NCBI GenBank assembly: GCA_016342585.1
Contig: JAEINK010000024.1
Span: 1-64,000 of the forward strand
Source: Spirochaetales bacterium
GTDB taxonomy: Bacteria; Spirochaetota; Spirochaetia; UBA9216
DNA: 64,000 nucleotides
Direction of reading: 5' to 3'
This document shows positions 29,120 to 36,808 of the stretch, piece by piece; position 1 is the first letter of the stretch, and every line of letters begins with the position of its first letter. A model generated the notes under the pieces. It made no database searches and was not told where the DNA came from. It saw only the letters and a program-made list of their open reading frames with translations. A program made the position numbers and the translations under genes.

Positions 29120-29830
29120 TTATCCATGAGTCAGATTTAATCTGACCACACATTTTGTTCCTGAATCTTCTATTCTCTTCTGCCATTTCAAAAGCCACTC
29201 TTCAGAGTAGGGGGTAATACTATTGAAGGCCGGATCAAGGGTATGACCAGGTCTGAATCCCGAAAGGTAAAACTCCTCTTCACCTTCGATAATCTTAAGA
29301 ATTTCTTCCATATCATCATCGGTGGTTATACCCGGAACAGCCGTAGTTCTGAATGAATGGGGAAGCCCTGATGTTTTAAGAAAATGAATGGACTCTTTCA
29401 GCCTTTTTACGAGGTTTGGTGGTTGGGATTCTGATAGAAGTGTCGGATATTTTTCAAGACCTGTTTTCAGATCCATGGAGATATAATCTATATCCAGGTG
29501 TTTCATTCTGTCGGGAAAGGTCCCGTTTGTATCCAGTTTTACCTTTAAGCCTGTTTTTTTAATTTCAAAAATAAGATCTTTCAGATCCTCATGAATAAGC
29601 GGCTCACCGCCGGTGATGCAGATTCCTCCCAGTACATTTTTCCGATTTTCCGCAAATTTCAGAAAATCGGAAATACTAATCTCATCACCGACAGTGTCCC
29701 CGGAAGCAAGTTCCGGATTATGACAGTAAGGGCATTTAAGGTTACATCCCGAGGTAAAAACCGTGGCGGCAACTTCACCTGGATAGTCCAGCAGGGTGGT
29801 CTTAAGCAGCCCTAAATGCCTGATTGCCAT
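29120..29830 (-). CDS. nrdG: Anaerobic ribonucleotide reductase activating enzyme (radical SAM)
   Basis: 236 residues. The radical SAM cluster motif is CNLKCPYC (Cys29, Cys33, Cys36), followed by the GGEPL SAM-binding block ICITGGEPLIHEDL. It abstracts the glycyl hydrogen of NrdD to make the glycyl radical. The ATG is 1 nt after the stop of the glycyl-radical/redoxin protein, so it is the last gene of the nrdR-nrdD operon. It is longer than the about 155-residue E. coli NrdG and resembles the type found with redoxin-linked NrdD. Confidence 0.92.
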   Translation of the reverse strand: MAIRHLGLLKTTLLDYPGEVAATVFTSGCNLKCPYCHNPELASGDTVGDEISISDFLKFAENRKNVLGGICITGGEPLIHEDLKDLIFEIKKTGLKVKLDTNGTFPDRMKHLDIDYISMDLKTGLEKYPTLLSESQPPNLVKRLKESIHFLKTSGLPHSFRTTAVPGITTDDDMEEILKIIEGEEEFYLSGFRPGHTLDPAFNSITPYSEEWLLKWQKRIEDSGTKCVVRLNLTHG

Positions 29831-29831
29831 A

Positions 29832-30377
29832 CTACACTTCCAAAGCGGCTTCTTCCCTTGCTTCTATCTTCTGGGGAAGTAATACTTCAAGCTCGTTTAG
29901 CCTGGAAGTTCTGGAGATCTCATTACCGTCTTCATCAAGGATGATCACAGTCGGGGAAGCCATAATATCCCATTTTTTTGCCTCTTCAAGACCTTCAAGG
30001 GTATCAACATCCGCTTCGATCCCAGAAATACGGATATCTTCAAGATAAGATTTAACAGGAGGGCAATTGGGGCATGTCTGCCTGTAAAAGTAGATGTAGG
30101 AAGCAGGGGTTCCTTCAGCATTGAACAGATCACCCTGTCCCTCATTTACCTCTCCGTTCACTTCCTGAACAAATTCCATCCTGTTTTCTTCAGCGGGGTT
30201 AAGGCCCTGAAAGGTTACCCTTTCGTCGAACTCTTGTCTCTTTCCTTTATTCCAGTTTCTGACAGATCTGTAATATCCTACAATTCTTGTGTAAACTTCG
30301 GTTGTTGATCCCTGGATACACTCTCTCTGGATTTTTAAGTCTTCTATTTCTTTGTTTATTTCTTCAACATTTCTCAT
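29832..30377 (-). CDS. Separate glycyl-radical domain of anaerobic RNR fused to a thioredoxin-like domain
   Basis: 181 residues in two parts. Residues 1-60: a charged helix (VEEINKEIEDLKIQRE) and then the NrdD C-terminal glycyl-radical motif EVYTRIVGYYRSVRNWNKGK, with Gly34 the predicted radical site. Residues about 90-170: a glutaredoxin/thioredoxin fold with CPNC and the cis-Pro loop ASPTV. The preceding nrdD gene lacks this glycyl motif, so the active enzyme should need both proteins. ATG with AAGGA 7 nt before it. The reading frame is in phase with nrdD, separated only by its TAA and 8 sense codons. The redoxin part probably supplies electrons. Gene fission is my reading; see findings. 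Confidence 0.85.
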   Translation of the reverse strand: MRNVEEINKEIEDLKIQRECIQGSTTEVYTRIVGYYRSVRNWNKGKRQEFDERVTFQGLNPAEENRMEFVQEVNGEVNEGQGDLFNAEGTPASYIYFYRQTCPNCPPVKSYLEDIRISGIEADVDTLEGLEEAKKWDIMASPTVIILDEDGNEISRTSRLNELEVLLPQKIEAREEAALEV

Positions 30378-30401
30378 AATTTTTTCCTTAATAGTTCTCG
30401 T

Positions 30402-32498
30402 TTACTTTGACTCTTTTTCCTGTTCAAGCTTCAGGATCTGATCGCTGATTTCCTTCTCTTTTTCCGCCTTACACTTCGGGCACTCAAACTGTTCACCTTC
30501 CAGGTATCCATGAACGGGACATATGGAGAAGGTCGGTGATATCGTAAAATAGGGAAGACGGTAGTTGGATGCAATATTTCTAACCAGGTTCATACATGAA
30601 CGCCAGTCATCGATAGCCTCACCAAGGAATCCGTGAAAAACGGTTCCACCTGTATATTGAACCTGAAGCTCATCCTGATGATCCAGGGCTTCAAATATAT
30701 CGTCTGTCCATGCTACCGGGAGCTGGGAGGAGTTCGTATAATAGGGATCATCCTCACCGCTGGCGATTATATCCGGGAACCTCTTCTTGTCATGTTTGGC
30801 AAGACGGTATGAGGTGCTTTCGGCAGGAGTTGCCTCAAGATTGTATAAATCACCGGTTTTTTCCTGATAATCGGCCAATCGTTTTCTCATAAACGCTAGT
30901 ATCTCCAGAGCGAACTCTCTACCATCTGCATCGGTTATGTCTTTACCCATGAAGTTCATGAGACACTCATTCATTCCACAGATACCGATGGTGGAGAAGT
31001 GGTTATTCATATGCTGTAAATATCTTCTGGTATAGGGGAAAAGTCCATTTTCCATCAGTCTGTTTATCACTTTTCGTTTTATGACCAGGGATTCGGAAGC
31101 CTTGTCCATGAGATCTTCGAGCCGTTTGTAGAATTCACCTTTGGAGTGAGATAAATAACCGATTCTCGGCAGATTTATTGTAACAACGCCGACAGAACCT
31201 GTGAATTCATCGGAACCGAACAGACCACCACCTCTTTTTCTAAGCTCACGCTTATCCAGCTGGAGTCTGCAGCACATGGAACGTACATCTTCGGGGTTAA
31301 GATCCGAGTTGATGAAATTCTGAAAGTAGGGTGTCCCGTATTTAGCGGTCATTTCAAAGAGGAGTCTTGCGTTTTCGGATTCCCAGTTAAACTCACGGGT
31401 AATATTGTAGGTAGGAATAGGATACTGAAATCCTCTTCCATTGGCATCTCCGGTGATCATAAGCTCAATAAAGGCCTTGTTGATCATATCCATCTCTGCC
31501 TGACAATCCCCATAGGTATATGATTGTTCCTCTCCACCTACCAGGGCGGGTTTTTCACGAAGGTCATGGGGACATAACCAGTCCAGGGTGATATTCGTGA
31601 AAGGAGCCTGACTTCCCCATCGTGAAGGGGTGTTTACGCCAAAAATAAAACTCTGGATTCCCTGTTTTACCTGTTTAAACGAGAGTGAATCTGCCTTAAC
31701 AAAGGGGGCCAGGTAGGTATCAAAGCTCGATAAAGCCTGAGCTCCCGCCCACTCATTCTGCATAATTCCCAGGAAATTCACGATCTGGTGAACCAGGGTG
31801 CTCAGGTGAAAGGCCGGCATACTGGTAATCTTATCGGGTACTCCGCCAAGGCCTTCCTGAATCAGCTGTCTGAGGGACCACCCCGCACAGTATCCGGAGA
31901 ACATGGATAGATCATGGATATGCATTTCAGCATTTCTATGGGCCTGACTGACACCTTCTGGATAAATGTTTTTCAGCCAGTAGTTCGCGGTAATAGTGCC
32001 GGAGTTGTGAAGAATCAATCCTCCCAGTGAAAAATTGACATTCGCATTTTCATTGACTCTCCAGTCCGACTGTGACAGGTATCCATCCATTGTTCCGTTG
32101 ATATCAAGCATCAGTTGCTTGGTATCTCTCATTGCTTCATGCTTTGCCCTGTACAGGATGTAGGCTTTGGCAATCCTTGGGTCTGCCTTCTCGATCAGAA
32201 TATTTTCTACAATATCCTGGATCTCTTCAACAGCAGGGGCGGAATTGGGGTGTCTGCCACCCATGAATTCCTTCAGTTTTATCTCTACCATGGCTGTAAG
32301 ATTTTCAATTCCGTCGACATCTTCTTCAATGTCTACGGCCTTAAAAGCCCTGCCGATGGCACTCGCGATTTTCCACCTGTCGTACTTTGTGATCTGACCA
32401 TCTCTACGGACAATCTGTCGAACAACAGGTTCGAAATCTCCCTTGTCTTCCACTCCGAGAAACTCTTTCCAGTTACTCTGTGTATTTTTTGAATCCAA
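30402..32498 (-). CDS. nrdD: Anaerobic ribonucleoside-triphosphate reductase, large part lacking the glycyl-radical motif
   Basis: 698 residues. An N-terminal ATP-cone (VRRDGQITKYDRWKIASAIG) for allosteric control is followed by the ten-stranded barrel, including the active-site segment MCCRLQLDKRELRKRGGGLF, then the run GGTVFHGFLGEAIDDWRSCM and the zinc-site CPVH and CPKC. The protein ends in a charged helix (KEKEISDQILKLEQEKESK) where other NrdDs go on to the glycyl motif. That motif is in the next gene. I choose TTG at 32498, 7 nt after GGAGG, over a TTG at 32504 that abuts it. It is the second gene after nrdR. Confidence 0.92.
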   Translation of the reverse strand: MDSKNTQSNWKEFLGVEDKGDFEPVVRQIVRRDGQITKYDRWKIASAIGRAFKAVDIEEDVDGIENLTAMVEIKLKEFMGGRHPNSAPAVEEIQDIVENILIEKADPRIAKAYILYRAKHEAMRDTKQLMLDINGTMDGYLSQSDWRVNENANVNFSLGGLILHNSGTITANYWLKNIYPEGVSQAHRNAEMHIHDLSMFSGYCAGWSLRQLIQEGLGGVPDKITSMPAFHLSTLVHQIVNFLGIMQNEWAGAQALSSFDTYLAPFVKADSLSFKQVKQGIQSFIFGVNTPSRWGSQAPFTNITLDWLCPHDLREKPALVGGEEQSYTYGDCQAEMDMINKAFIELMITGDANGRGFQYPIPTYNITREFNWESENARLLFEMTAKYGTPYFQNFINSDLNPEDVRSMCCRLQLDKRELRKRGGGLFGSDEFTGSVGVVTINLPRIGYLSHSKGEFYKRLEDLMDKASESLVIKRKVINRLMENGLFPYTRRYLQHMNNHFSTIGICGMNECLMNFMGKDITDADGREFALEILAFMRKRLADYQEKTGDLYNLEATPAESTSYRLAKHDKKRFPDIIASGEDDPYYTNSSQLPVAWTDDIFEALDHQDELQVQYTGGTVFHGFLGEAIDDWRSCMNLVRNIASNYRLPYFTISPTFSICPVHGYLEGEQFECPKCKAEKEKEISDQILKLEQEKESK

Positions 32499-32574
32499 AA
32501 CCAACCCTCCCGTTTGGTTAGTAAATCTGATTAAATAAAATCAAACTTCAATCGCCCCCAGATAAGCTTGAGGC

Positions 32575-33036
32575 CTATTTAGTCTTATGAATGTTTTCAA
32601 TTTCCTTTATGAATTCGTCCACATTATTAAACTTACGATATACGGAGGCAAACCTCACATAGGCCACCCTGTCTAGAATGTAGAGTTTTTTTAGTACCAT
32701 CTCTCCGATAGCCTCTACATTTACCTCATGACTTATACGCCCGACCATTACGGCTTCATCTTCAATTTCGTGGAGAAGTTCCTCCACTTTTTCATTGGGA
32801 ACAGGACGTTTTTCAAGGGATCTTTCAAGGCCTCTCGAGATCTTTGTAAGATCAAAAGCTTCCCTGGTGCCGTCCCTTTTTATCACCATGAGTGTTTTTT
32901 CTACGATTCTTTCGTATGATGTAAAGCGGTATCCGCAAGACAGACACTCCCTTCTCCTTCTTATGGAAGTCGCTGTGGCGTTCTGTCGTGATTCTATGAC
33001 CTTATCGTCCAGTCCGGAACAGTATGGACATCTCAT
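32575..33036 (-). CDS. nrdR: Transcriptional repressor NrdR
   Basis: 153 residues, the standard length. Zinc ribbon with Cys3, Cys6, Cys31 and Cys34 and the conserved SRRRRECLSCGYRFTSYER-like segment, then an ATP-cone (KRDGTREAFDLTKISRGLER) that reads ATP/dATP. It represses RNR operons. Here it is the first gene of the anaerobic RNR operon, with candidate NrdR boxes upstream, so autoregulation is likely. GGGAG precedes the ATG by 9 nt. Confidence 0.96.
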   Translation of the reverse strand: MRCPYCSGLDDKVIESRQNATATSIRRRRECLSCGYRFTSYERIVEKTLMVIKRDGTREAFDLTKISRGLERSLEKRPVPNEKVEELLHEIEDEAVMVGRISHEVNVEAIGEMVLKKLYILDRVAYVRFASVYRKFNNVDEFIKEIENIHKTK

Positions 33037-33179
33037 TCGTGATTACTCCCATAGCGCCTACCATCTGAGGGTACTGAAGGTAAGTGCTATTCCGGTTTGT
33101 TTTTTTGGTTGAACAATATACCGTGCACACTTTTTATATCGGTTTATAACGCTGGGAATATAATGAATATTCAACAACG

Positions 33180-33195
33180 GCCCTATATATGGTGT
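33180..33195 (-). promoter_or_regulatory. Candidate NrdR box 1
   Basis: On the minus strand the site reads ACACCATATATAGGGC, close to the NrdR consensus acaCwAtATaTwGtgt (about 13 of 16 positions, with the whole core except one w). It lies about 150 nt upstream of the nrdR start. Confidence 0.6.
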
Positions 33196-33222
33196 TTTTT
33201 TTAACAACCTAACCAGTATAAC

Positions 33223-33238
33223 ACACCGCATATTGTGC
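33223..33238 (+). promoter_or_regulatory. Candidate NrdR box 2
   Basis: ACACCGCATATTGTGC matches about 12 of 16 positions of the NrdR consensus, with well-kept flanks. The centre is 43 bp from box 1, about four helical turns, which suits cooperative binding on one face. A weaker third match lies at 33111-33126. Confidence 0.5.
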
Positions 33239-33259
33239 CGCAACTATTTGTTGGGAAAT

Positions 33260-35068
33260 TTATGAAAAAACTTTCTCTAAAACAGACCTGACTTTTGCTT
33301 CCTCAAGCTCTTCGGTTTCCTTGATGAAATGAAGCCAGTTTCTATACTCTTTGGCCAGTTCGGTCCTCACACATCCCGAGTCTATATCTTTTTTTAATTC
33401 ACGCAGTTCAACAATTCCACGCCTGAGAATCTCTCCCGCTACCTCTGTTTTGCCTTCATTCTGGTAATGAGACACCCTGTAAAGCATGTTAAATACAGCC
33501 TGGGCACGGGCCAGAGGACCTGCGAAGACGCCGGGCATGGGATCGATCAACTCCTTGATTCCAAGTTCATCCGCAAGATACTTGAAGAGGATGATCCTGT
33601 ACATGTCGCCGATAAATCGAGACCCTTCTGTCTTGTCTTCGGAGGCCGCCACACTGCTCTTGTAATGAGCGATCCGGAGGTCCGGATGAAATATTCCCCG
33701 GACACCCCTTGCCAGAGCGGAAAAGTAATACATTTGATCTTCGGCTCTGCCAACCCTCGAATATGTGAAAGGGACGGCCCTTTTCAATCCTTCATTGGTG
33801 ATCCCGTATCCTCCTCCCTTTACGACAGGATGGGATATAAAATCTTCTATTACATCAAACTTATTGTAGAGAGCCGTAGCCCCGCCATGGGCGAAAATTT
33901 TATTGAAGAACAGCTCTTTTCCCCTCCGCGAAGGGGGGAGTTTTATATCGGGTTCTCTTAATGAACCTGTATATCCCAATTTATCAATATCTCTGGAATC
34001 GATATATTCTCCTTCGTTAATATCGAGAAAATATTTCTTACCTTTCCAGTCCCGGGCTCGGCCTCCCCAGTAGGGGTGACAGAGGGTTTCCATCCATGTT
34101 TTTCCTGTGGCATGAAATAGATCCCTGCTTCTCATCCCCTCATCCGTATCCAGTTTGAAACCGGCCTGGACTCCCCATCCCTTTTCAAGAATAAGCTGCG
34201 TGTATTTCAGAGCATTAAAATGGTTTGCATATTTCCCTGTTACGGTATAAACAGGATTCCCCTTTGTATAAAGCTCTCTTTTTATCTCATCTATTTCTAC
34301 TTCTGTGAGGATCAAAGGTTTTATATGGTTGAGTTTTAGTTTGGCAAGAATCTCTTTCAGCCAGATTCCTGTTATACCGGTCAGTTCCAGATGAGTTACA
34401 CTTATGGAAATAAGAACGGGGACGAGAAAATCCGGGGGCAGGATATTCTTCTCCTTTTCGAATTCCATATCTGAATCCATCTCTATGAGACATTTTACCA
34501 GTTCGTGGTTAGCTTCAGAGCAGAAAAGGGGGACGGGGTGATCATAATCGGCGATGTGTGTGAACCCCTCCTTCTCAAGCTGCGTCCACATTTTTGTCAT
34601 TTGTTCTGGAATTGTCTCTTCCGGAAGTGAATAGAGACCGTTTAGCTGTATGACAAGCTGTTCAGGAGTAATCGGGGTCTGATTTTTATGGACATCGTTT
34701 AATTTCCACCGTTTTAAAATATCGTCAGCATCCATACCTGTTTCAGGAGCCCATATTTCACTCAGTGTCTTAGCGGCCTCTTCAGGATCCTCAGGAATCA
34801 GGGGAGCACTTTTCCCGTAAAAATTGTTAAAACACTCTTCAGCTTCTTCTATCTCTTTTTTCAAAAGGGTTTTGAGTTCTTCCCCTTCGTTTCCATCCGG
34901 GAGAAGGGGCAAAAAAAGGTTTGAAAGTGCCTTCGGAAGATCGGCAAGAGTTTCCACTTCCCACCTGACTCCTCCGAGGGGAGAGACATCCGGGTCCGAT
35001 TCACCTGCTCCGGTGATCAATCTGATACTTTTTTGCAGAAGTGTTTCGTTTCCTGAGTTATCCTTCAT
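33260..35068 (-). CDS. Uncharacterised protein with a GT-A glycosyltransferase-like domain
   Basis: 602 residues, soluble, no signal peptide. The N-terminal 210 residues are acidic and helical without a match. Residues about 210-480 look like a GT-A fold: strand LVPVLISISVTHLEL, then ANHFNALKYTQLILEKGWGV leading to the DxD-like DTD (307-309), and a late acidic motif AEDQMYYFSALARG (443-445) before FHPDLRIAHYKS, as in family 2-type enzymes. The C-terminus is helical. It follows the MinD-like gene by 6 nt. A sugar donor role is inferred; I do not recognise the family. Confidence 0.6.
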   Translation of the reverse strand: MKDNSGNETLLQKSIRLITGAGESDPDVSPLGGVRWEVETLADLPKALSNLFLPLLPDGNEGEELKTLLKKEIEEAEECFNNFYGKSAPLIPEDPEEAAKTLSEIWAPETGMDADDILKRWKLNDVHKNQTPITPEQLVIQLNGLYSLPEETIPEQMTKMWTQLEKEGFTHIADYDHPVPLFCSEANHELVKCLIEMDSDMEFEKEKNILPPDFLVPVLISISVTHLELTGITGIWLKEILAKLKLNHIKPLILTEVEIDEIKRELYTKGNPVYTVTGKYANHFNALKYTQLILEKGWGVQAGFKLDTDEGMRSRDLFHATGKTWMETLCHPYWGGRARDWKGKKYFLDINEGEYIDSRDIDKLGYTGSLREPDIKLPPSRRGKELFFNKIFAHGGATALYNKFDVIEDFISHPVVKGGGYGITNEGLKRAVPFTYSRVGRAEDQMYYFSALARGVRGIFHPDLRIAHYKSSVAASEDKTEGSRFIGDMYRIILFKYLADELGIKELIDPMPGVFAGPLARAQAVFNMLYRVSHYQNEGKTEVAGEILRRGIVELRELKKDIDSGCVRTELAKEYRNWLHFIKETEELEEAKVRSVLEKVFS

Positions 35069-35074
35069 TCTCTA

Positions 35075-36724
35075 TTATTCCTCACTGATTTCTGACAATA
35101 GAAGGGATGCTCCCTTCTGAAAGGCACGGGAAGCGGGTCGGTACCTGAATCCCATGATTACACCAAGACCACTGTTGAGTATGTCGTGCAGAAAGGTAGT
35201 GAGTAGTCTCAAATATACCTCACCATTGATTTTTCCCTTATTAAGAAAGAGTAGATTCCTCAATTCAAGGGCGGAAGAGACACCATCCAGCTGGGTGAGG
35301 AGCACGGGGTAGAGTGTTTTTACAAGCCCCAGGAAGCGCAGCCGGTACTCACCATCGGTTTCTACGAGCCACCTTATCTGGCTGTGTTTATCCCGTATCT
35401 TTGCTCCAGATTGGTTTTCTCGCCAGGGAATGAAGCCCGTAATGAGTGCGCGGATGGTTTCAGATTTAAAAAGCTTGAAGAGGGAGAAATCAAAGAGGAG
35501 AAGACCTCCCAGGTTTCGGATGTTGCGTCCGCTTCGTGTCGATTTTTCGGACAGTATGGTCAGGAATTTACTCAGTTCCCTGTCAAGATTCTTTAATTTT
35601 GCAGGGTCGCTCTTCTGAAAAAATAGCCTTTGGGAGTTTTCTTCATCCTCCAGGATATCCTCAAGGACAATTCTGAGTTTTCTTAAGGAGGAGGAGAGGT
35701 TATCATCTCTTAAGAGCTTTAGAACGTTTTCTAATTCGGTTCGTTCTTTCCCTGAAAAAATTTCAAGATCTCCTGCCGTATCGTCTTGTTTTCTTCCCAG
35801 GAAGATATCGCCGGAGAAAAGTCCTGAAATCAATTCCCCCAGCTCTCCTATGGTACTCTCTATATCCTTGATCATGTGAAATCCGGCAATGTGACTCTCC
35901 ATGACCGTAGCCAGGCGGGAAGATATACCGGAAATATTAAGAACCTGACCAATCCTTTCCCTGTAGATCATTTCGATCCTTTCAAGCATCTGCCTCTTTA
36001 TATTAAGATTCAGATCGGGTGAACTTTTCAGTAAATCCAGGGCCGGATCTTCGGGGATATAGGCCGTATCCTTCATTTTCAAGGTTGTAAAATCGAATCT
36101 GTCCTCTTCGGCAACATTTCTATTATAGTTTCCCGGGAGATCCATGGGATCAAAGCCGCCCCGGCTTATGCCACCATATTTATTATGCCAGATCCGGTAG
36201 GTTCCTCCGGGAGCACTCTCCTCGACATTTTTTATGAAAGCCCCGGCGGAAACATGGCTTGTCGGCTCATCGTTTGTGACAACAATAACTCTTCCTGTCT
36301 GTGTCAGAAACTCCTTTCCCTCCTCCTCGAGAAGTCCTGCAGGAAGGTCAAGGATGACAATATCATAGTGTTCGATCAGCTTCTGATCATTTTCAGTGAT
36401 CCTTGAAAGAATTTCACCACTGGACTGGATGGAGTGCTTTTTTTCCGGAATCAGGAGATCCAGGGAAGAGAAGACGGGGATTATCCCATCCTTATTCCTG
36501 GAGGATTTTTTTTTGCCTCCTCCATTCTCATGTACGGCGGCTTCCGGATCGGTTATATCCAGAAGGGTAGTAATATCTGAAAGGGGATCCACATCGACAA
36601 GGAGGACCTTTAACTCTTTTCTTGAATAATAGAGAGCCAGGTTCACACTTGTGGTGGTTTTTCCAACGCCTCCCTTACCAGAGCCTACAGCTAATAATTT
36701 TTGTCTAATTTTAATTTCTGCCAT
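35075..36724 (-). CDS. MinD/ParA-like ATPase with a long helical C-terminal region
   Basis: 549 residues from the ATG at 36724. The deviant Walker A SGKGGVGKTT (Lys17 and Lys22), the LLVDVDPLSDITT switch and DIVILDLPAG Walker B show a MinD/ParA-type ATPase in residues 1-240. The next 300 residues are mostly helical with a hydrophobic segment (LGGLLLFDFSLFKLFK) and no match I know. It probably works with the glycosyltransferase-like protein downstream, perhaps in positioning an envelope or flagellar process; this is conjecture. No Shine-Dalgarno sequence. Confidence 0.72.
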   Translation of the reverse strand: MAEIKIRQKLLAVGSGKGGVGKTTTSVNLALYYSRKELKVLLVDVDPLSDITTLLDITDPEAAVHENGGGKKKSSRNKDGIIPVFSSLDLLIPEKKHSIQSSGEILSRITENDQKLIEHYDIVILDLPAGLLEEEGKEFLTQTGRVIVVTNDEPTSHVSAGAFIKNVEESAPGGTYRIWHNKYGGISRGGFDPMDLPGNYNRNVAEEDRFDFTTLKMKDTAYIPEDPALDLLKSSPDLNLNIKRQMLERIEMIYRERIGQVLNISGISSRLATVMESHIAGFHMIKDIESTIGELGELISGLFSGDIFLGRKQDDTAGDLEIFSGKERTELENVLKLLRDDNLSSSLRKLRIVLEDILEDEENSQRLFFQKSDPAKLKNLDRELSKFLTILSEKSTRSGRNIRNLGGLLLFDFSLFKLFKSETIRALITGFIPWRENQSGAKIRDKHSQIRWLVETDGEYRLRFLGLVKTLYPVLLTQLDGVSSALELRNLLFLNKGKINGEVYLRLLTTFLHDILNSGLGVIMGFRYRPASRAFQKGASLLLSEISEE

Positions 36725-36731
36725 AGATAAC

Positions 36732-36760
36732 AATATAATTGGAACCGGAGCACTGTGCAA
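36732..36760 (-). promoter_or_regulatory. Promoter of the MinD-like gene, probably leaderless
   Basis: On the minus strand TTGCAC (36760-36755), a 17-bp spacer and TATATT (36737-36732) end 7 nt before the ATG at 36724. Confidence 0.5.
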
Positions 36761-36772
36761 GGAAGAAAAGTA

Positions 36773-36801
36773 TTGAATCACCGGGGAACTCCATTTATAC
36801 T
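36773..36801 (+). promoter_or_regulatory. Promoter of the exported transglutaminase-like gene, probably leaderless
   Basis: TTGAAT (36773-36778), a 17-bp spacer and TATACT (36796-36801) end 7 nt before the ATG at 36809. It is back-to-back with the MinD-like promoter, the two -35 boxes being 12 bp apart. Confidence 0.55.
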
Positions 36802-36808
36802 GTCTGTA

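Noticed and set aside
30375-30410. A frameshift sequencing error explaining the split nrdD
   Set aside because: The two parts are already in the same frame, so no insertion or deletion is needed; the downstream ATG has a well-spaced AAGGA. A single-base error making the TAA cannot be excluded and is listed as a refuting test.
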